The notes below the pieces were generated by a model. The model was not told the origin of the DNA, made no database searches, and saw nothing but the letters and a program-made list of their open reading frames with translations. 64,000 bases of DNA from Winogradskyella psychrotolerans (GTDB taxonomy: Bacteria > Bacteroidota > Bacteroidia > Flavobacteriales > Flavobacteriaceae). Shown here piece after piece: positions 57,035-64,000 of this stretch. Positions within the stretch are counted from its first letter, which is position 1, and every line of letters begins with the position of its first letter. The stretch spans positions 1 to 64,000 of the forward strand of contig NZ_JAHKPN010000038.1 in the NCBI RefSeq assembly GCF_018860545.1. The letters run 5' to 3'. The translations under genes were made by a program, and so were the position numbers.

Positions 57035-57068
57035 AAAAAACCCATCTGATTTCTCAAACGGGTTTTTA
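57035..57068 (-). terminator. Attenuator terminator of the his operon
   Basis: On the minus strand AAAACCCGTTTG pairs with CAGATGGGTTTT (12 pairs including two G-U) around AGAAAT, followed by a T-run, TTTTTTGTTTT. It lies between the leader peptide and hisG, where only premature termination makes sense. Confidence 0.85.
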
Positions 57069-57098
57069 TAATATATTTTGAACTTATTCAATACAGAT

Positions 57099-57152
57099 TC
57101 ACCTCGCTTGATTGCTAGTATGAAAATGATGATGAAATTGAATAGTTGTCAT
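57099..57152 (-). CDS. hisL: his operon leader peptide
   Basis: A 17-codon frame: MTTIQFHHHFHTSNQAR followed by TGA. Four His codons within five codons (HHHFH) in a peptide just upstream of an intrinsic terminator and the hisG gene is the classical signature of ribosome-mediated attenuation: low charged His-tRNA stalls the ribosome and lets transcription proceed. The name hisL is by function; the sequence is unrelated to the enterobacterial leader. The competing antiterminator helix was not computed. Confidence 0.85.
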   Translation of the reverse strand: MTTIQFHHHFHTSNQAR

Positions 57153-57256
57153 GTTTCTTATTGTTATTACAAATATTGTTAATTTAATTTTAGTAATCCT
57201 AATTTTAATTCAAAGAAAACAAATTTTTAACATTTTAACAGTATTTGTATCTTCAA

Positions 57257-58072
57257 TTATTGATTCCCTAAGATAATTGGTAAGCCACTATCTCCGGAAC
57301 CGATTATAATTGTTTTACTATTTGGCGATTCAGAAAGTTTAACTGTTGCTTCAATCCCTTTATCTTGAAGAATTTTATCAGTTAGAGACGCACTTAAAAT
57401 ACGGTTAGCATCTGCTTTACCTTGTGCATCAATAATAACCTTTTCGGCTTCTTTCTGAGCTGTAACCAATCTAAATTCATATTCTAAAGATTCTTGCTCT
57501 TGCTTTAGTTTTCTCTCAATAGCTTCTTTTATTGTAGGTGGAAGCGTAACATCTCTAATTAAAATATCATTTAACTGAATGTACTGTGGTTGTACGATTT
57601 TTTTAGTTTCTTCAAAAATCTCTTCTTGTATAGCATCTCTTTTACTAGAATACAATTGTTCTGGCGTATAGCGTCCTACAACACTACGCGCTGCACTTCG
57701 AATAGCTGGCTGAAGCACGCGACTTAGATAGTCCTCACCTTTCTCGTTATGCAACTTACCCAGCGAATTAATATCTGGTTGGTACAAAATAGACGCATCT
57801 AATTTAATATCTAAACCATTTGAAGACAATACAGCCATTTTCTCTGCCACTTCTTGTTGACGCGTTTCGTAATCGATTACGCGATTCCAAGGCGCTATGA
57901 TATGAAAACCAGGACCTAATGGTGCTTTTCCTGCAACCACACCTCCATTTAATGTTTCATACAATACTCCAGCATGACCAGAGTCTAATGTAACTGCAGA
58001 TTTTGCTAAAATTATAATTAATAATACGACTCCGATTAAAATCGGCAATCCAATTTTAGGTAATTTTTCCAT
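57257..58072 (-). CDS. Prohibitin / SPFH (band 7) family membrane protein
   Basis: 271 residues: one N-terminal transmembrane helix (GLPILIGVVLLIIILAKSA) and an SPFH domain (about 30-215) with PGFHIIAPWNRVIDYETRQQ, a charged coiled coil (about 175-225: KEAIERKLKQEQESLEYEF), and a hydrophobic Gly-rich end. It resembles bacterial prohibitins that scaffold membrane proteases or lipid domains. Ten bases separate it from the VWA-like gene, so they form an operon. Confidence 0.92.
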   Translation of the reverse strand: MEKLPKIGLPILIGVVLLIIILAKSAVTLDSGHAGVLYETLNGGVVAGKAPLGPGFHIIAPWNRVIDYETRQQEVAEKMAVLSSNGLDIKLDASILYQPDINSLGKLHNEKGEDYLSRVLQPAIRSAARSVVGRYTPEQLYSSKRDAIQEEIFEETKKIVQPQYIQLNDILIRDVTLPPTIKEAIERKLKQEQESLEYEFRLVTAQKEAEKVIIDAQGKADANRILSASLTDKILQDKGIEATVKLSESPNSKTIIIGSGDSGLPIILGNQ

Positions 58073-58082
58073 TCTATACGTT

Positions 58083-60116
58083 TTAAATTAATCCGTTATA
58101 TTTTCTGATAAACCACTCAATAAAAAGGCTTAACACGATTAAACCAAGTAGATATTTCCAATCTATCAAAGGTACGATATTTTTAGTGCTTTTTTGAATC
58201 GTTCTAAAGCGATTATCACTTAATAACGTGTTTATTAATTCTTGCGTTTGCGTCGTAAAATAAGCAGATCCATCACTGTAATTGGCAATTGATTTTAATT
58301 TAGAAATATCAGCATTCAAGAATTGCTGCTCAACATTAAAGTCTAAAACTTGAAAACTTCCAGAAGCTGATACAGATTCTGAGTTATGCTTAATAGTAAA
58401 ATCATATAAACCCGAATGGATTCCGCTTAAATCTACTGTGTAATTTCCATTATTTAATAAAAGCGGTACTTCTTTTACAGTAGCGTCATCCGTATTTTTT
58501 AAAACAATACTTAATAACGCCGAATTATCAAACTCGAAATTTTTGTTGAAATACTGGGCTGAAATTATAACATCATCATTACCATTATAAAAAGATTTAT
58601 AATCGATATTAATACGTTTTCTTTTTTTATTTGAGCTTAAATACTGAACAAATTTATTAATGAATTCATCGAAATTATTAAAGCTATTCGTATTTATAAA
58701 CGATTGCGCTCTCCACCTCCAAATATCTTCGCCATTTAAAATAGCATGTTTTGAACCATCAGCTTCAAATGTGGCAAGTAATATATCTTCGGTTGTAATT
58801 CCGTTAACACTTTTATACAACAGCGTTTCATGCGGAACCGAAATATTAAGTGCTCCAAACTCAGATTTCAACGGTGGAAAACTATTAAAATCTAAATTTT
58901 CTACAATGAACGTTCCATAATTTCTATTTAAACTAGGTTGAAAATTCTCAGTTTGATTGGTAATGGTTTGTTTAAAATAATCTTGCGTTTGGTTAAGTAG
59001 ATTCCAGCTAGTCGTTTCTCCTGAAATGATAAATGTATTAATTTTTTGTTCTTTAATTTCTTTTAAAACAGAATTGAAGTTATTATTTGGCTGATACAAT
59101 ATAACTAACTGAAAATCTTTTAATTTACTTATAACGTCTTTTGGTTTTAATATTGAAACACTACGTTGTTCGTTACTTTCAATCGCCTTTTTTAAAGCAC
59201 CCAGATCAGGATGTAAACGCTCGTAAACTAAAGCAACATTCGTTTTCTGATCAATAACTTCTACTCCAAAATTCTTAATATTATTAACCTTGTTCTTTTC
59301 GCTATCTAGAGCAACCAACTCAACGCGGTATGTTTTAACACCAACACTATTTGCCATTAAAGCCGTTGAAATAATTTCGGATGATTTTGATGCATCAAAC
59401 TGAAGCGTTTTTCTAAATACTACAGTATTACCAGACCAAATTTTAAGTTCCGAACTAATAGCTTCATTGCCACTGTAATTCGCGATAATCTCTACCGGAA
59501 ACTTATTTTTCAAGTACACATAGCGATTGACGTTTAATTGCTTTATACTTAAATCGGAATAGACTGTAGAATCTCCTAAAATTATAGGGTAAATAGGCTG
59601 TTTTACTCCTTTTGCTATATAACTGTAATCGGATCCATAAGTTTGGTTACCATCACTCAATATAACAATTGGTGCTGTTTCATTGGCATATACTTCTTCA
59701 AATTGTTTTAAAGCTAATGCCAAATTAGACTGACGCTCATTAAAACTTAAAGTGTCTAGAGTGGAAACTGATTTTCCAAAACTATAAGCCTGAATGTCAA
59801 AACGATCTTTTAATTCTGAATTAGTCTGTAACGCAGCAACCACTTCCCTAGCCTTTACATCTTGTTTTAAATACGAAACGGATTCCGAATTATCAACTGC
59901 AACCACTAAAGTTGGTTTCTCATTGAAATAAGTATAGGATTCAAACTTTGGGTTAATGAGTAACAATAGAATACCAACAATTGAGACGCTTCTTAAAGCT
60001 ACTAGTACATATTTAAGTCTCGACTTTAATTTCGATTTATACAAATACTGAAACAGCGCTAATAAAAGCGCTGTGATTGCAGCAATTGTTATGTATATTA
60101 TTGTTAGTTTATCCAT
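58083..60116 (-). CDS. VWA-like large membrane protein
   Basis: 677 residues from the ATG at 60116 (MDKLTIIYITIAAITALLLA). Two N-terminal helices (about 5-60), a von Willebrand A-like domain with a MIDAS start (LVVAVDNSESVSYLKQ) and ILSDGNQTYGSDY, a long beta-rich extracytoplasmic region, and a C-terminal helix (LLGLIVLSLFIEWFIRK). It resembles the BatA/BatB-type membrane VWA proteins of Bacteroidota but the sequence is only generally similar. Likely an envelope stress or assembly factor. Upstream of the prohibitin-like gene in the same operon. Confidence 0.8.
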   Translation of the reverse strand: MDKLTIIYITIAAITALLLALFQYLYKSKLKSRLKYVLVALRSVSIVGILLLLINPKFESYTYFNEKPTLVVAVDNSESVSYLKQDVKAREVVAALQTNSELKDRFDIQAYSFGKSVSTLDTLSFNERQSNLALALKQFEEVYANETAPIVILSDGNQTYGSDYSYIAKGVKQPIYPIILGDSTVYSDLSIKQLNVNRYVYLKNKFPVEIIANYSGNEAISSELKIWSGNTVVFRKTLQFDASKSSEIISTALMANSVGVKTYRVELVALDSEKNKVNNIKNFGVEVIDQKTNVALVYERLHPDLGALKKAIESNEQRSVSILKPKDVISKLKDFQLVILYQPNNNFNSVLKEIKEQKINTFIISGETTSWNLLNQTQDYFKQTITNQTENFQPSLNRNYGTFIVENLDFNSFPPLKSEFGALNISVPHETLLYKSVNGITTEDILLATFEADGSKHAILNGEDIWRWRAQSFINTNSFNNFDEFINKFVQYLSSNKKRKRINIDYKSFYNGNDDVIISAQYFNKNFEFDNSALLSIVLKNTDDATVKEVPLLLNNGNYTVDLSGIHSGLYDFTIKHNSESVSASGSFQVLDFNVEQQFLNADISKLKSIANYSDGSAYFTTQTQELINTLLSDNRFRTIQKSTKNIVPLIDWKYLLGLIVLSLFIEWFIRKYNGLI

Positions 60117-60138
60117 TAAGAACACTTAATAACTATAA

Positions 60139-60163
60139 GATTCCTGCCTTCGCAGGAATGACG
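60139..60163. repeat. Palindromic repeat family A, single hairpin
   Basis: GATTCCTGCCTTCGCAGGAATGACG: stem ATTCCTGC / GCAGGAAT, loop CTTC-like. It fills the 50-base gap between the fabG stop (60166) and the VWA-like start, the inverse orientation of the unit at 23188-23213. Confidence 0.85.
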
Positions 60164-60165
60164 GT

Positions 60166-60912
60166 TTAAGTCAGCATACCTCCATCTACATTAAGTGTTT
60201 GTCCTGTGACATAAGCACTTAAGTCACTTGCTAAGAACACACAAGCATTAGCAATATCTTTTGGTGTACCTCCTCTTTTTAGTGGAATACCTGCCCTCCA
60301 ACCTTTAACGGTAGCTTCGTCTAGTTTTGCAGTCATTTCGGTTTCAATAAAACCTGGTGCAATGACGTTGCTTCTTATATTACGAGATCCTAACTCTAAT
60401 GCCACAGACTTAGAGAAACCAATAATTCCGGCTTTAGACGCTGCATAATTTGTTTGTCCGGCATTTCCTTTTACACCAACCACAGAACTCATGTTAATAA
60501 TTGATCCTTTACGTTGTTTCAACATGGTACGTTGTACCGCCTTCGTCATGTTAAAAACAGATTTAAGATTAACCTCAATAACTTTATCAAAATCATCTTC
60601 TCCCATTCGCATTAGCAGATTGTCTTTTGTAATACCTGCGTTATTTACTAAAATATCAATCGATCCAAATTCAGCCAAAACATCTTCAGCTAACTTCTGA
60701 GAATCTTCAAAATTTGCTGCATTACTTTGGTAACCTTTAGCTTTTATACCTTTAGAATTTAATTCTTTTTCTAATTCGTTTGCTGCTTCAACTGAAGAAC
60801 TATAAGTAAACGCAACATTGGCTCCATGGTCTGCAAATACTTCTGCAATTCCTTTTCCGATTCCTCTACTTGCGCCTGTAATGATGGCTGTTTTTCCTTC
60901 TAAAAGTTTCAT
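60166..60912 (-). CDS. fabG: 3-oxoacyl-[ACP] reductase
   Basis: 248-residue SDR with the NADP motif TGASRGIGKGIAEVF, NNAG in VNNAGITKDNLLMRM, catalytic Ser in INMSSVVGVKGNAGQTN, and the Tyr-Lys pair in NYAASKAGI. The NLLMRM segment and the C-terminal YVTGQTLNVDGGM are typical of FabG. It reduces 3-oxoacyl-ACP in fatty acid elongation. The other SDR genes in the window (18864 and 24585) lack these FabG-specific parts. Confidence 0.95.
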   Translation of the reverse strand: MKLLEGKTAIITGASRGIGKGIAEVFADHGANVAFTYSSSVEAANELEKELNSKGIKAKGYQSNAANFEDSQKLAEDVLAEFGSIDILVNNAGITKDNLLMRMGEDDFDKVIEVNLKSVFNMTKAVQRTMLKQRKGSIINMSSVVGVKGNAGQTNYAASKAGIIGFSKSVALELGSRNIRSNVIAPGFIETEMTAKLDEATVKGWRAGIPLKRGGTPKDIANACVFLASDLSAYVTGQTLNVDGGMLT

Positions 60913-60992
60913 GATAAATTTATGATTAGTTTAGTGATATACTATTTTATTTAAAAAACGATTTAAGTAATTGACGTCTTAAAATCTTAATC

Positions 60993-61000
60993 CAAAGATA
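60993..61000 (-). promoter_or_regulatory. Possible -7 promoter element of fabG
   Basis: Minus-strand TATCTTTG fits TAnnTTTG, about 80 bases upstream of the fabG ATG and just downstream of the sucD terminator, so fabG likely has its own promoter. Confidence 0.45.
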
Positions 61001-61022
61001 GCAATTACAATTTGCACGAAAT

Positions 61023-61054
61023 AAAAAAACCTCACAAGATTTTGTAAGGTTTTT
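61023..61054 (-). terminator. Intrinsic terminator after sucD
   Basis: Stem AAAAACCT-ACAA / TTGT-AGGTTTTT with one-base bulges and a T-run on the minus strand, about 50 bases after the sucD stop. Confidence 0.75.
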
Positions 61055-61106
61055 AACAGTTATTGCTGAATAAAATTCAACAACTATAATTTATTATATA
61101 AGTAGA

Positions 61107-61979
61107 TTAGCCTAAAACTTCAGCTACTTTCTTTCCTATTTCAGCAGGAGAATCCACAACGTGAATTCCACATTCTCTCATAATTGCTTTTTTAGCTTGT
61201 GCAGTGTCATCACTTCCACCTACAATAGCACCAGCATGTCCCATAGTACGACCAGCAGGAGCAGTTTCACCAGCAATAAAACCAATAACTGGTTTTTTAC
61301 TTCCACTTTCTTTGTACCAATTAGCGGCATCAGCTTCTAATTGACCTCCTATTTCACCAATCATAACCACAGCTTCTGTTTCTGGATCATTGATTAATAA
61401 TTCAACAGCTTCTTTAGTCGTTGTTCCAATAATTGGGTCTCCACCGATACCAATTGCTGTAGTAATACCTAAACCTTGTTTTACAACTTGGTCAGCAGCT
61501 TCATATGTTAACGTACCAGATTTAGAAACGATACCAACATTACCTTTTTTGAATACAAAACCTGGCATAATACCAACTTTAGCTTCACCAGGAGTTATAA
61601 CACCAGGACAATTAGGACCGATTAAACGACACGCTTTACCTTTAATGTAGTTAGACGCTTTAATCATATCTGCAACAGGAATACCTTCCGTAATTGTAAT
61701 AATTACTTTGATACCTGCATCCGCAGCTTCCATAATGGCATCTGCAGCAAAAGCTGGTGGTACAAAAATAATTGTGGTATCTGCACCAACTTTTTCAACA
61801 GCTTCTTCAACTGTGTTAAAAACCGGCTTGTCTAAATGTGATTGACCACCTTTTCCTGGAGTTACACCTCCAACGACATTTGTACCATATTCAATCATTT
61901 GTTCAGCGTGAAAAGTACCTTCACTACCTGTAAAACCTTGAACTATTATCTTAGAATTCTTATTAACTAAAACGCTCAT
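61107..61979 (-). CDS. sucD: Succinate-CoA ligase (ADP-forming) subunit alpha
   Basis: 290 residues. CoA-binding N-terminus ([37 protein letters not shown]) and the phospho-His in [17 protein letters not shown]. It makes succinate and ATP from succinyl-CoA in the TCA cycle. The beta subunit gene is not in the window. In this phylum sucD commonly follows the lipid A / efp cluster, as here. A -7 motif lies 39 bases upstream of the ATG. Confidence 0.97.
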   Translation of the reverse strand: MSVLVNKNSKIIVQGFTGSEGTFHAEQMIEYGTNVVGGVTPGKGGQSHLDKPVFNTVEEAVEKVGADTTIIFVPPAFAADAIMEAADAGIKVIITITEGIPVADMIKASNYIKGKACRLIGPNCPGVITPGEAKVGIMPGFVFKKGNVGIVSKSGTLTYEAADQVVKQGLGITTAIGIGGDPIIGTTTKEAVELLINDPETEAVVMIGEIGGQLEADAANWYKESGSKKPVIGFIAGETAPAGRTMGHAGAIVGGSDDTAQAKKAIMRECGIHVVDSPAEIGKKVAEVLG

Positions 61980-62017
61980 TTGATATTGTTGATTTTAAGT
62001 TTTATGTATTTCGTTAT

Positions 62018-62026
62018 GCAAAAATA
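62018..62026 (-). promoter_or_regulatory. -7 promoter element of sucD
   Basis: Minus-strand TATTTTTGC is an exact TAnnTTTG(C) match upstream of the sucD ATG. Confidence 0.5.
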
Positions 62027-62054
62027 AGAGATTTTAACGCAAAAGCGACCTCTT

Positions 62055-62297
62055 TTATATATTTATTTCACCGTAAGATGTCATGCTTTTTTTATGGTTT
62101 TCATCCGGAGGTTCACTAGTTTCAAAACTGCGATATAATTTTCCATCTCTCACCTACCAAATGGCTAAAAAATGAGCTAGAATGGTTTTAAAATATGGAC
62201 TTTCAATGGTCATACCAAAAGTAATATACCTCGTTGTTTTAAACACATCGGATTGTACTAAATGTGTAAATACAAACCAAAGACGACTATAGAGTTT
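62055..62297 (-). pseudogene. Broken protein-like reading frame with one internal stop
   Basis: In one minus-strand frame, 81 codons between stops read like a protein: segments include YITFGMTIESPYFKTILAHF and VRDGKLYRSFETSEPPDENH, interrupted by a single TAG at 62154-62156. No ATG leads it. The amino acid mix (aromatic, acidic and Pro-rich, not AT-rich noise) suggests a decayed gene or a repeat element that was once coding. No family recognised. Confidence 0.45.
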
Positions 62298-62309
62298 CTA
62301 GTGCTGACA

Positions 62310-63245
62310 TTATAAATTTTTTAATTTTTGAAGTATTTCAGGAATTCGCTTAACGTAAGCCATTTCCTTAAACATTGTTCTAGCATCTTGCGCAGGACTA
62401 CCGAAATAAGTTTTCCCTTCTTCAGTTGTATGACCTAAACCAGATTGTGCATAAAGCACAGTTCCTTTCGCAATGGTTATTCCACTTTTAACACCAACTT
62501 GTCCCCAAATCGTCACATTATCTTCTACAACTACACAACCCGCAATACCCGTTTGTGATGCAATTAAGCACTTCTTACCAATTACAGTGTCATGGCCTAT
62601 TTGAATTTGATTATCTAGTTTAGAGCCTTCACCAATAGTGGTATCTCCTGTAACACCTCTATCAATTGTACAAAGTGCTCCAATATCTACATTATCTTCA
62701 ATAATAACGCGTCCACCAGATTTTAACTGATCATAACCTTCAGGTCTATTTTTATAATAAAACGCACTTGCACCTAAAACTGTTCCTGAATGAATGGTAA
62801 CATTATCACCAATAATAGCATCATCATATATACTTACATTAGCATGAATGATACAGTTTCTACCAATGGATACATTGTGCCCAATAAAACAATTCGGTTG
62901 AATTTTAGTCCCCTCACCAATTACGGCATCATCAGCAATAGCTCTATTTGAAGCTTTAAAGGGTTTAAAATGAGATGTGATTTTATTAAAATCCCGAAAT
63001 GGATCATCAGAAATTAAAAGGGCTTTTCCTTCAGGACAAGCAACATCTTTATTAATTAAAACTATGGTTGCAGCAGACTCTAAGGCCTTATCGTAATATT
63101 TAGGATGATCTACAAAAACAATATCACCCGCTTCTACGACATGAATTTCATTAATACCTAGGATTTCAAAATCTTCTGAACCTCTAAATTCACAATCAAT
63201 TAAGGTTGCTATTTGTTTTAAACTATATGGTTTAGGGAATTTCAT
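62310..63245 (-). CDS. LpxD-like UDP-3-O-acylglucosamine N-acyltransferase (second copy)
   Basis: 311 residues with the LpxD layout: an N-terminal uridine-binding domain ([31 protein letters not shown]) and a hexapeptide beta helix ([20 protein letters not shown]). The active-site region reads [20 protein letters not shown], then [10 protein letters not shown] with the His, and GASAFYYK replaces GADGFGYR of the other copy. It lies directly downstream of efp, the usual position of this gene in Bacteroidota. The isolated homologue at 21949-22938 has the more canonical motifs. Both probably act on lipid A or a related sugar. Confidence 0.85.
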   Translation of the reverse strand: MKFPKPYSLKQIATLIDCEFRGSEDFEILGINEIHVVEAGDIVFVDHPKYYDKALESAATIVLINKDVACPEGKALLISDDPFRDFNKITSHFKPFKASNRAIADDAVIGEGTKIQPNCFIGHNVSIGRNCIIHANVSIYDDAIIGDNVTIHSGTVLGASAFYYKNRPEGYDQLKSGGRVIIEDNVDIGALCTIDRGVTGDTTIGEGSKLDNQIQIGHDTVIGKKCLIASQTGIAGCVVVEDNVTIWGQVGVKSGITIAKGTVLYAQSGLGHTTEEGKTYFGSPAQDARTMFKEMAYVKRIPEILQKLKNL

Positions 63246-63312
63246 TTCTCAGTTTACAATTTTCAGTCACAGTTTACAGCCCACTTATAGAGACCTCTAC
63301 TGCGTACTGAGA

Positions 63313-63879
63313 TTATTCCTTAATACGCTCTTTATAAGTCCCTTTGTCTGTTTCAACTTTAATTTTATCACCTTCATTAATAAATAAAGGAACATTCACC
63401 TCGGCACCAGACTCTACAGTTGCCGGCTTAGTTGCGTTAGTTGCAGTATTCCCTTTTACTCCTGGCTCTGTTGCCGTAACTTCCAAGATAACAGAAGCTG
63501 GTAAATCTACAGAAAGTGGCATATTATCTTCAGTATTAATTTGAATAGTAACCACTTCGCCCTCTTTCATTAAATCAGTTCTATCAATTGCAGATTCTAA
63601 TAATCTAATTTGAGTGTAATCTGATTCATTCATAAAATGATAAAATTCTCCATCATTATATAAATACTGAAATTTATGAGTTTCAACACGTACATCCTCA
63701 ATTTTATGTCCTGCTGAAAATGTGTTATCTAATACTTTACCCGTTGTTACACTTTTCATTTTAGTTCTTACAAATGCTGGACCTTTTCCTGGTTTTACAT
63801 GAAGAAATTCCACTATTTTGTAGATATCATTATTATATCTTATACATAATCCGTTTCTAATATCTGAAGTACTTGCCAT
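63313..63879 (-). CDS. efp: Elongation factor P
   Basis: 188 residues, three beta-barrel domains. The loop VKPGKGPAF carries the Lys32 that inserts at the ribosomal P-site to relieve polyproline stalling; the KPGKG context (Lys, not Arg) is of the classical type. Length is normal. It sits between probable lpxA and the second lpxD. Confidence 0.97.
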   Translation of the reverse strand: MASTSDIRNGLCIRYNNDIYKIVEFLHVKPGKGPAFVRTKMKSVTTGKVLDNTFSAGHKIEDVRVETHKFQYLYNDGEFYHFMNESDYTQIRLLESAIDRTDLMKEGEVVTIQINTEDNMPLSVDLPASVILEVTATEPGVKGNTATNATKPATVESGAEVNVPLFINEGDKIKVETDKGTYKERIKE

Positions 63880-63942
63880 TTTATTGTTTATTGTTAAACT
63901 GTTAGTTATTGCTTATTTATATATCTACTTTATTGTGAAAAT

Positions 63943-64000
63943 TTAATTCGATTTAAAGTAGCCTTTCATGATTCCACGATGCGAATTCTTAATAAATTGA
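63943..64000 (-). CDS. lpxA: C-terminal end of probable UDP-N-acetylglucosamine acyltransferase (partial)
   Basis: The last 19 codons before a TAA at 63943-63945 read QFIKNSHRGIMKGYFKSN, followed by the stop. This resembles the C-terminal F-I-x-x-S-x-RGI tail of LpxA, and lpxA is the gene usually found just before efp in this phylum. Only the end is in the window, so the call rests on a short match and gene order. Confidence 0.55.
   Translation of the reverse strand, partial: QFIKNSHRGIMKGYFKSN

Noticed and set aside
1..64000. tRNA, rRNA, insertion sequences or prophage genes
   Set aside because: I found no cloverleaf-like GTTCRA segments in the right context, no rRNA, no transposase and no phage structural genes by reading; a dedicated scan (tRNAscan-SE or Infernal) would be decisive.

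Overview
The window is a stretch of chromosome from a marine-type member of the Flavobacteriaceae (Bacteroidota). The evidence is low GC, type IX secretion sorting domains on several large exported proteins, promoters of the TAnnTTTG type, start codons with no obvious Shine-Dalgarno (TTG for topB), and families typical of this group (DUF6090, DUF5117-type metalloprotease, the LpxA-EF-P-LpxD order). The genus cannot be fixed from what is visible. I saw no tRNA, rRNA, intact insertion sequence, prophage or CRISPR array.

Left part (1-9636): two giant type IX secretion cargo genes face each other. One encodes a leucine-rich-like/fibronectin-like adhesin (603-3614). The other encodes a 1667-residue protein joining diheme cytochrome, PKD, FG-GAP and ASPIC/UnbV modules (3759-8762). 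A truncated second copy of the latter's 3' end lies at the window edge. A long non-coding stretch with a 9-bp tandem repeat follows.

9637-15519: a LytS/LytR-type histidine kinase and LytTR regulator are divergent from an ABC ATPase and an ABC permease fused to an M1 aminopeptidase. The spacer holds two pairs of 9-bp direct repeats with a 21-bp period, the geometry expected of LytTR operators.

16339-31992: mostly housekeeping and stress genes: a BrkB-like membrane protein, a redoxin, an SDR, an aldehyde dehydrogenase, a cold shock protein, LpxD, a DEAD-box helicase, an odd SDR lacking the catalytic Tyr, a J-KTSC protein, an SF2 helicase, an M23 peptidase and topoisomerase III.

32026-47395: small lipoproteins, a fasciclin protein, a cold shock domain protein, a large DUF5117-type metalloprotease, two MscS channels, a thioesterase, a TruA-like pseudouridine synthase, a membrane LytTR regulator, and a 54-residue acidic lipoprotein at 41404-41568. 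47488-49227 is a third type IX cargo gene, related to the giant protein at the left.

49382-57152: a complete histidine operon, hisG-hisD-hisC-hisB-hisH-hisA-hisF-hisIE, on the minus strand. A 17-residue leader peptide with four His codons and an intrinsic terminator precede it, so attenuation is likely. Several intercistronic gaps in the distal half are filled by palindromic repeats placed a few bases upstream of start codons. One repeat lies inside the hisH reading frame.

57257-64000: a prohibitin-like protein, a VWA-like membrane protein, fabG, sucD, a broken reading frame, a second LpxD-like acyltransferase, efp, and the last codons of probable lpxA at the edge.
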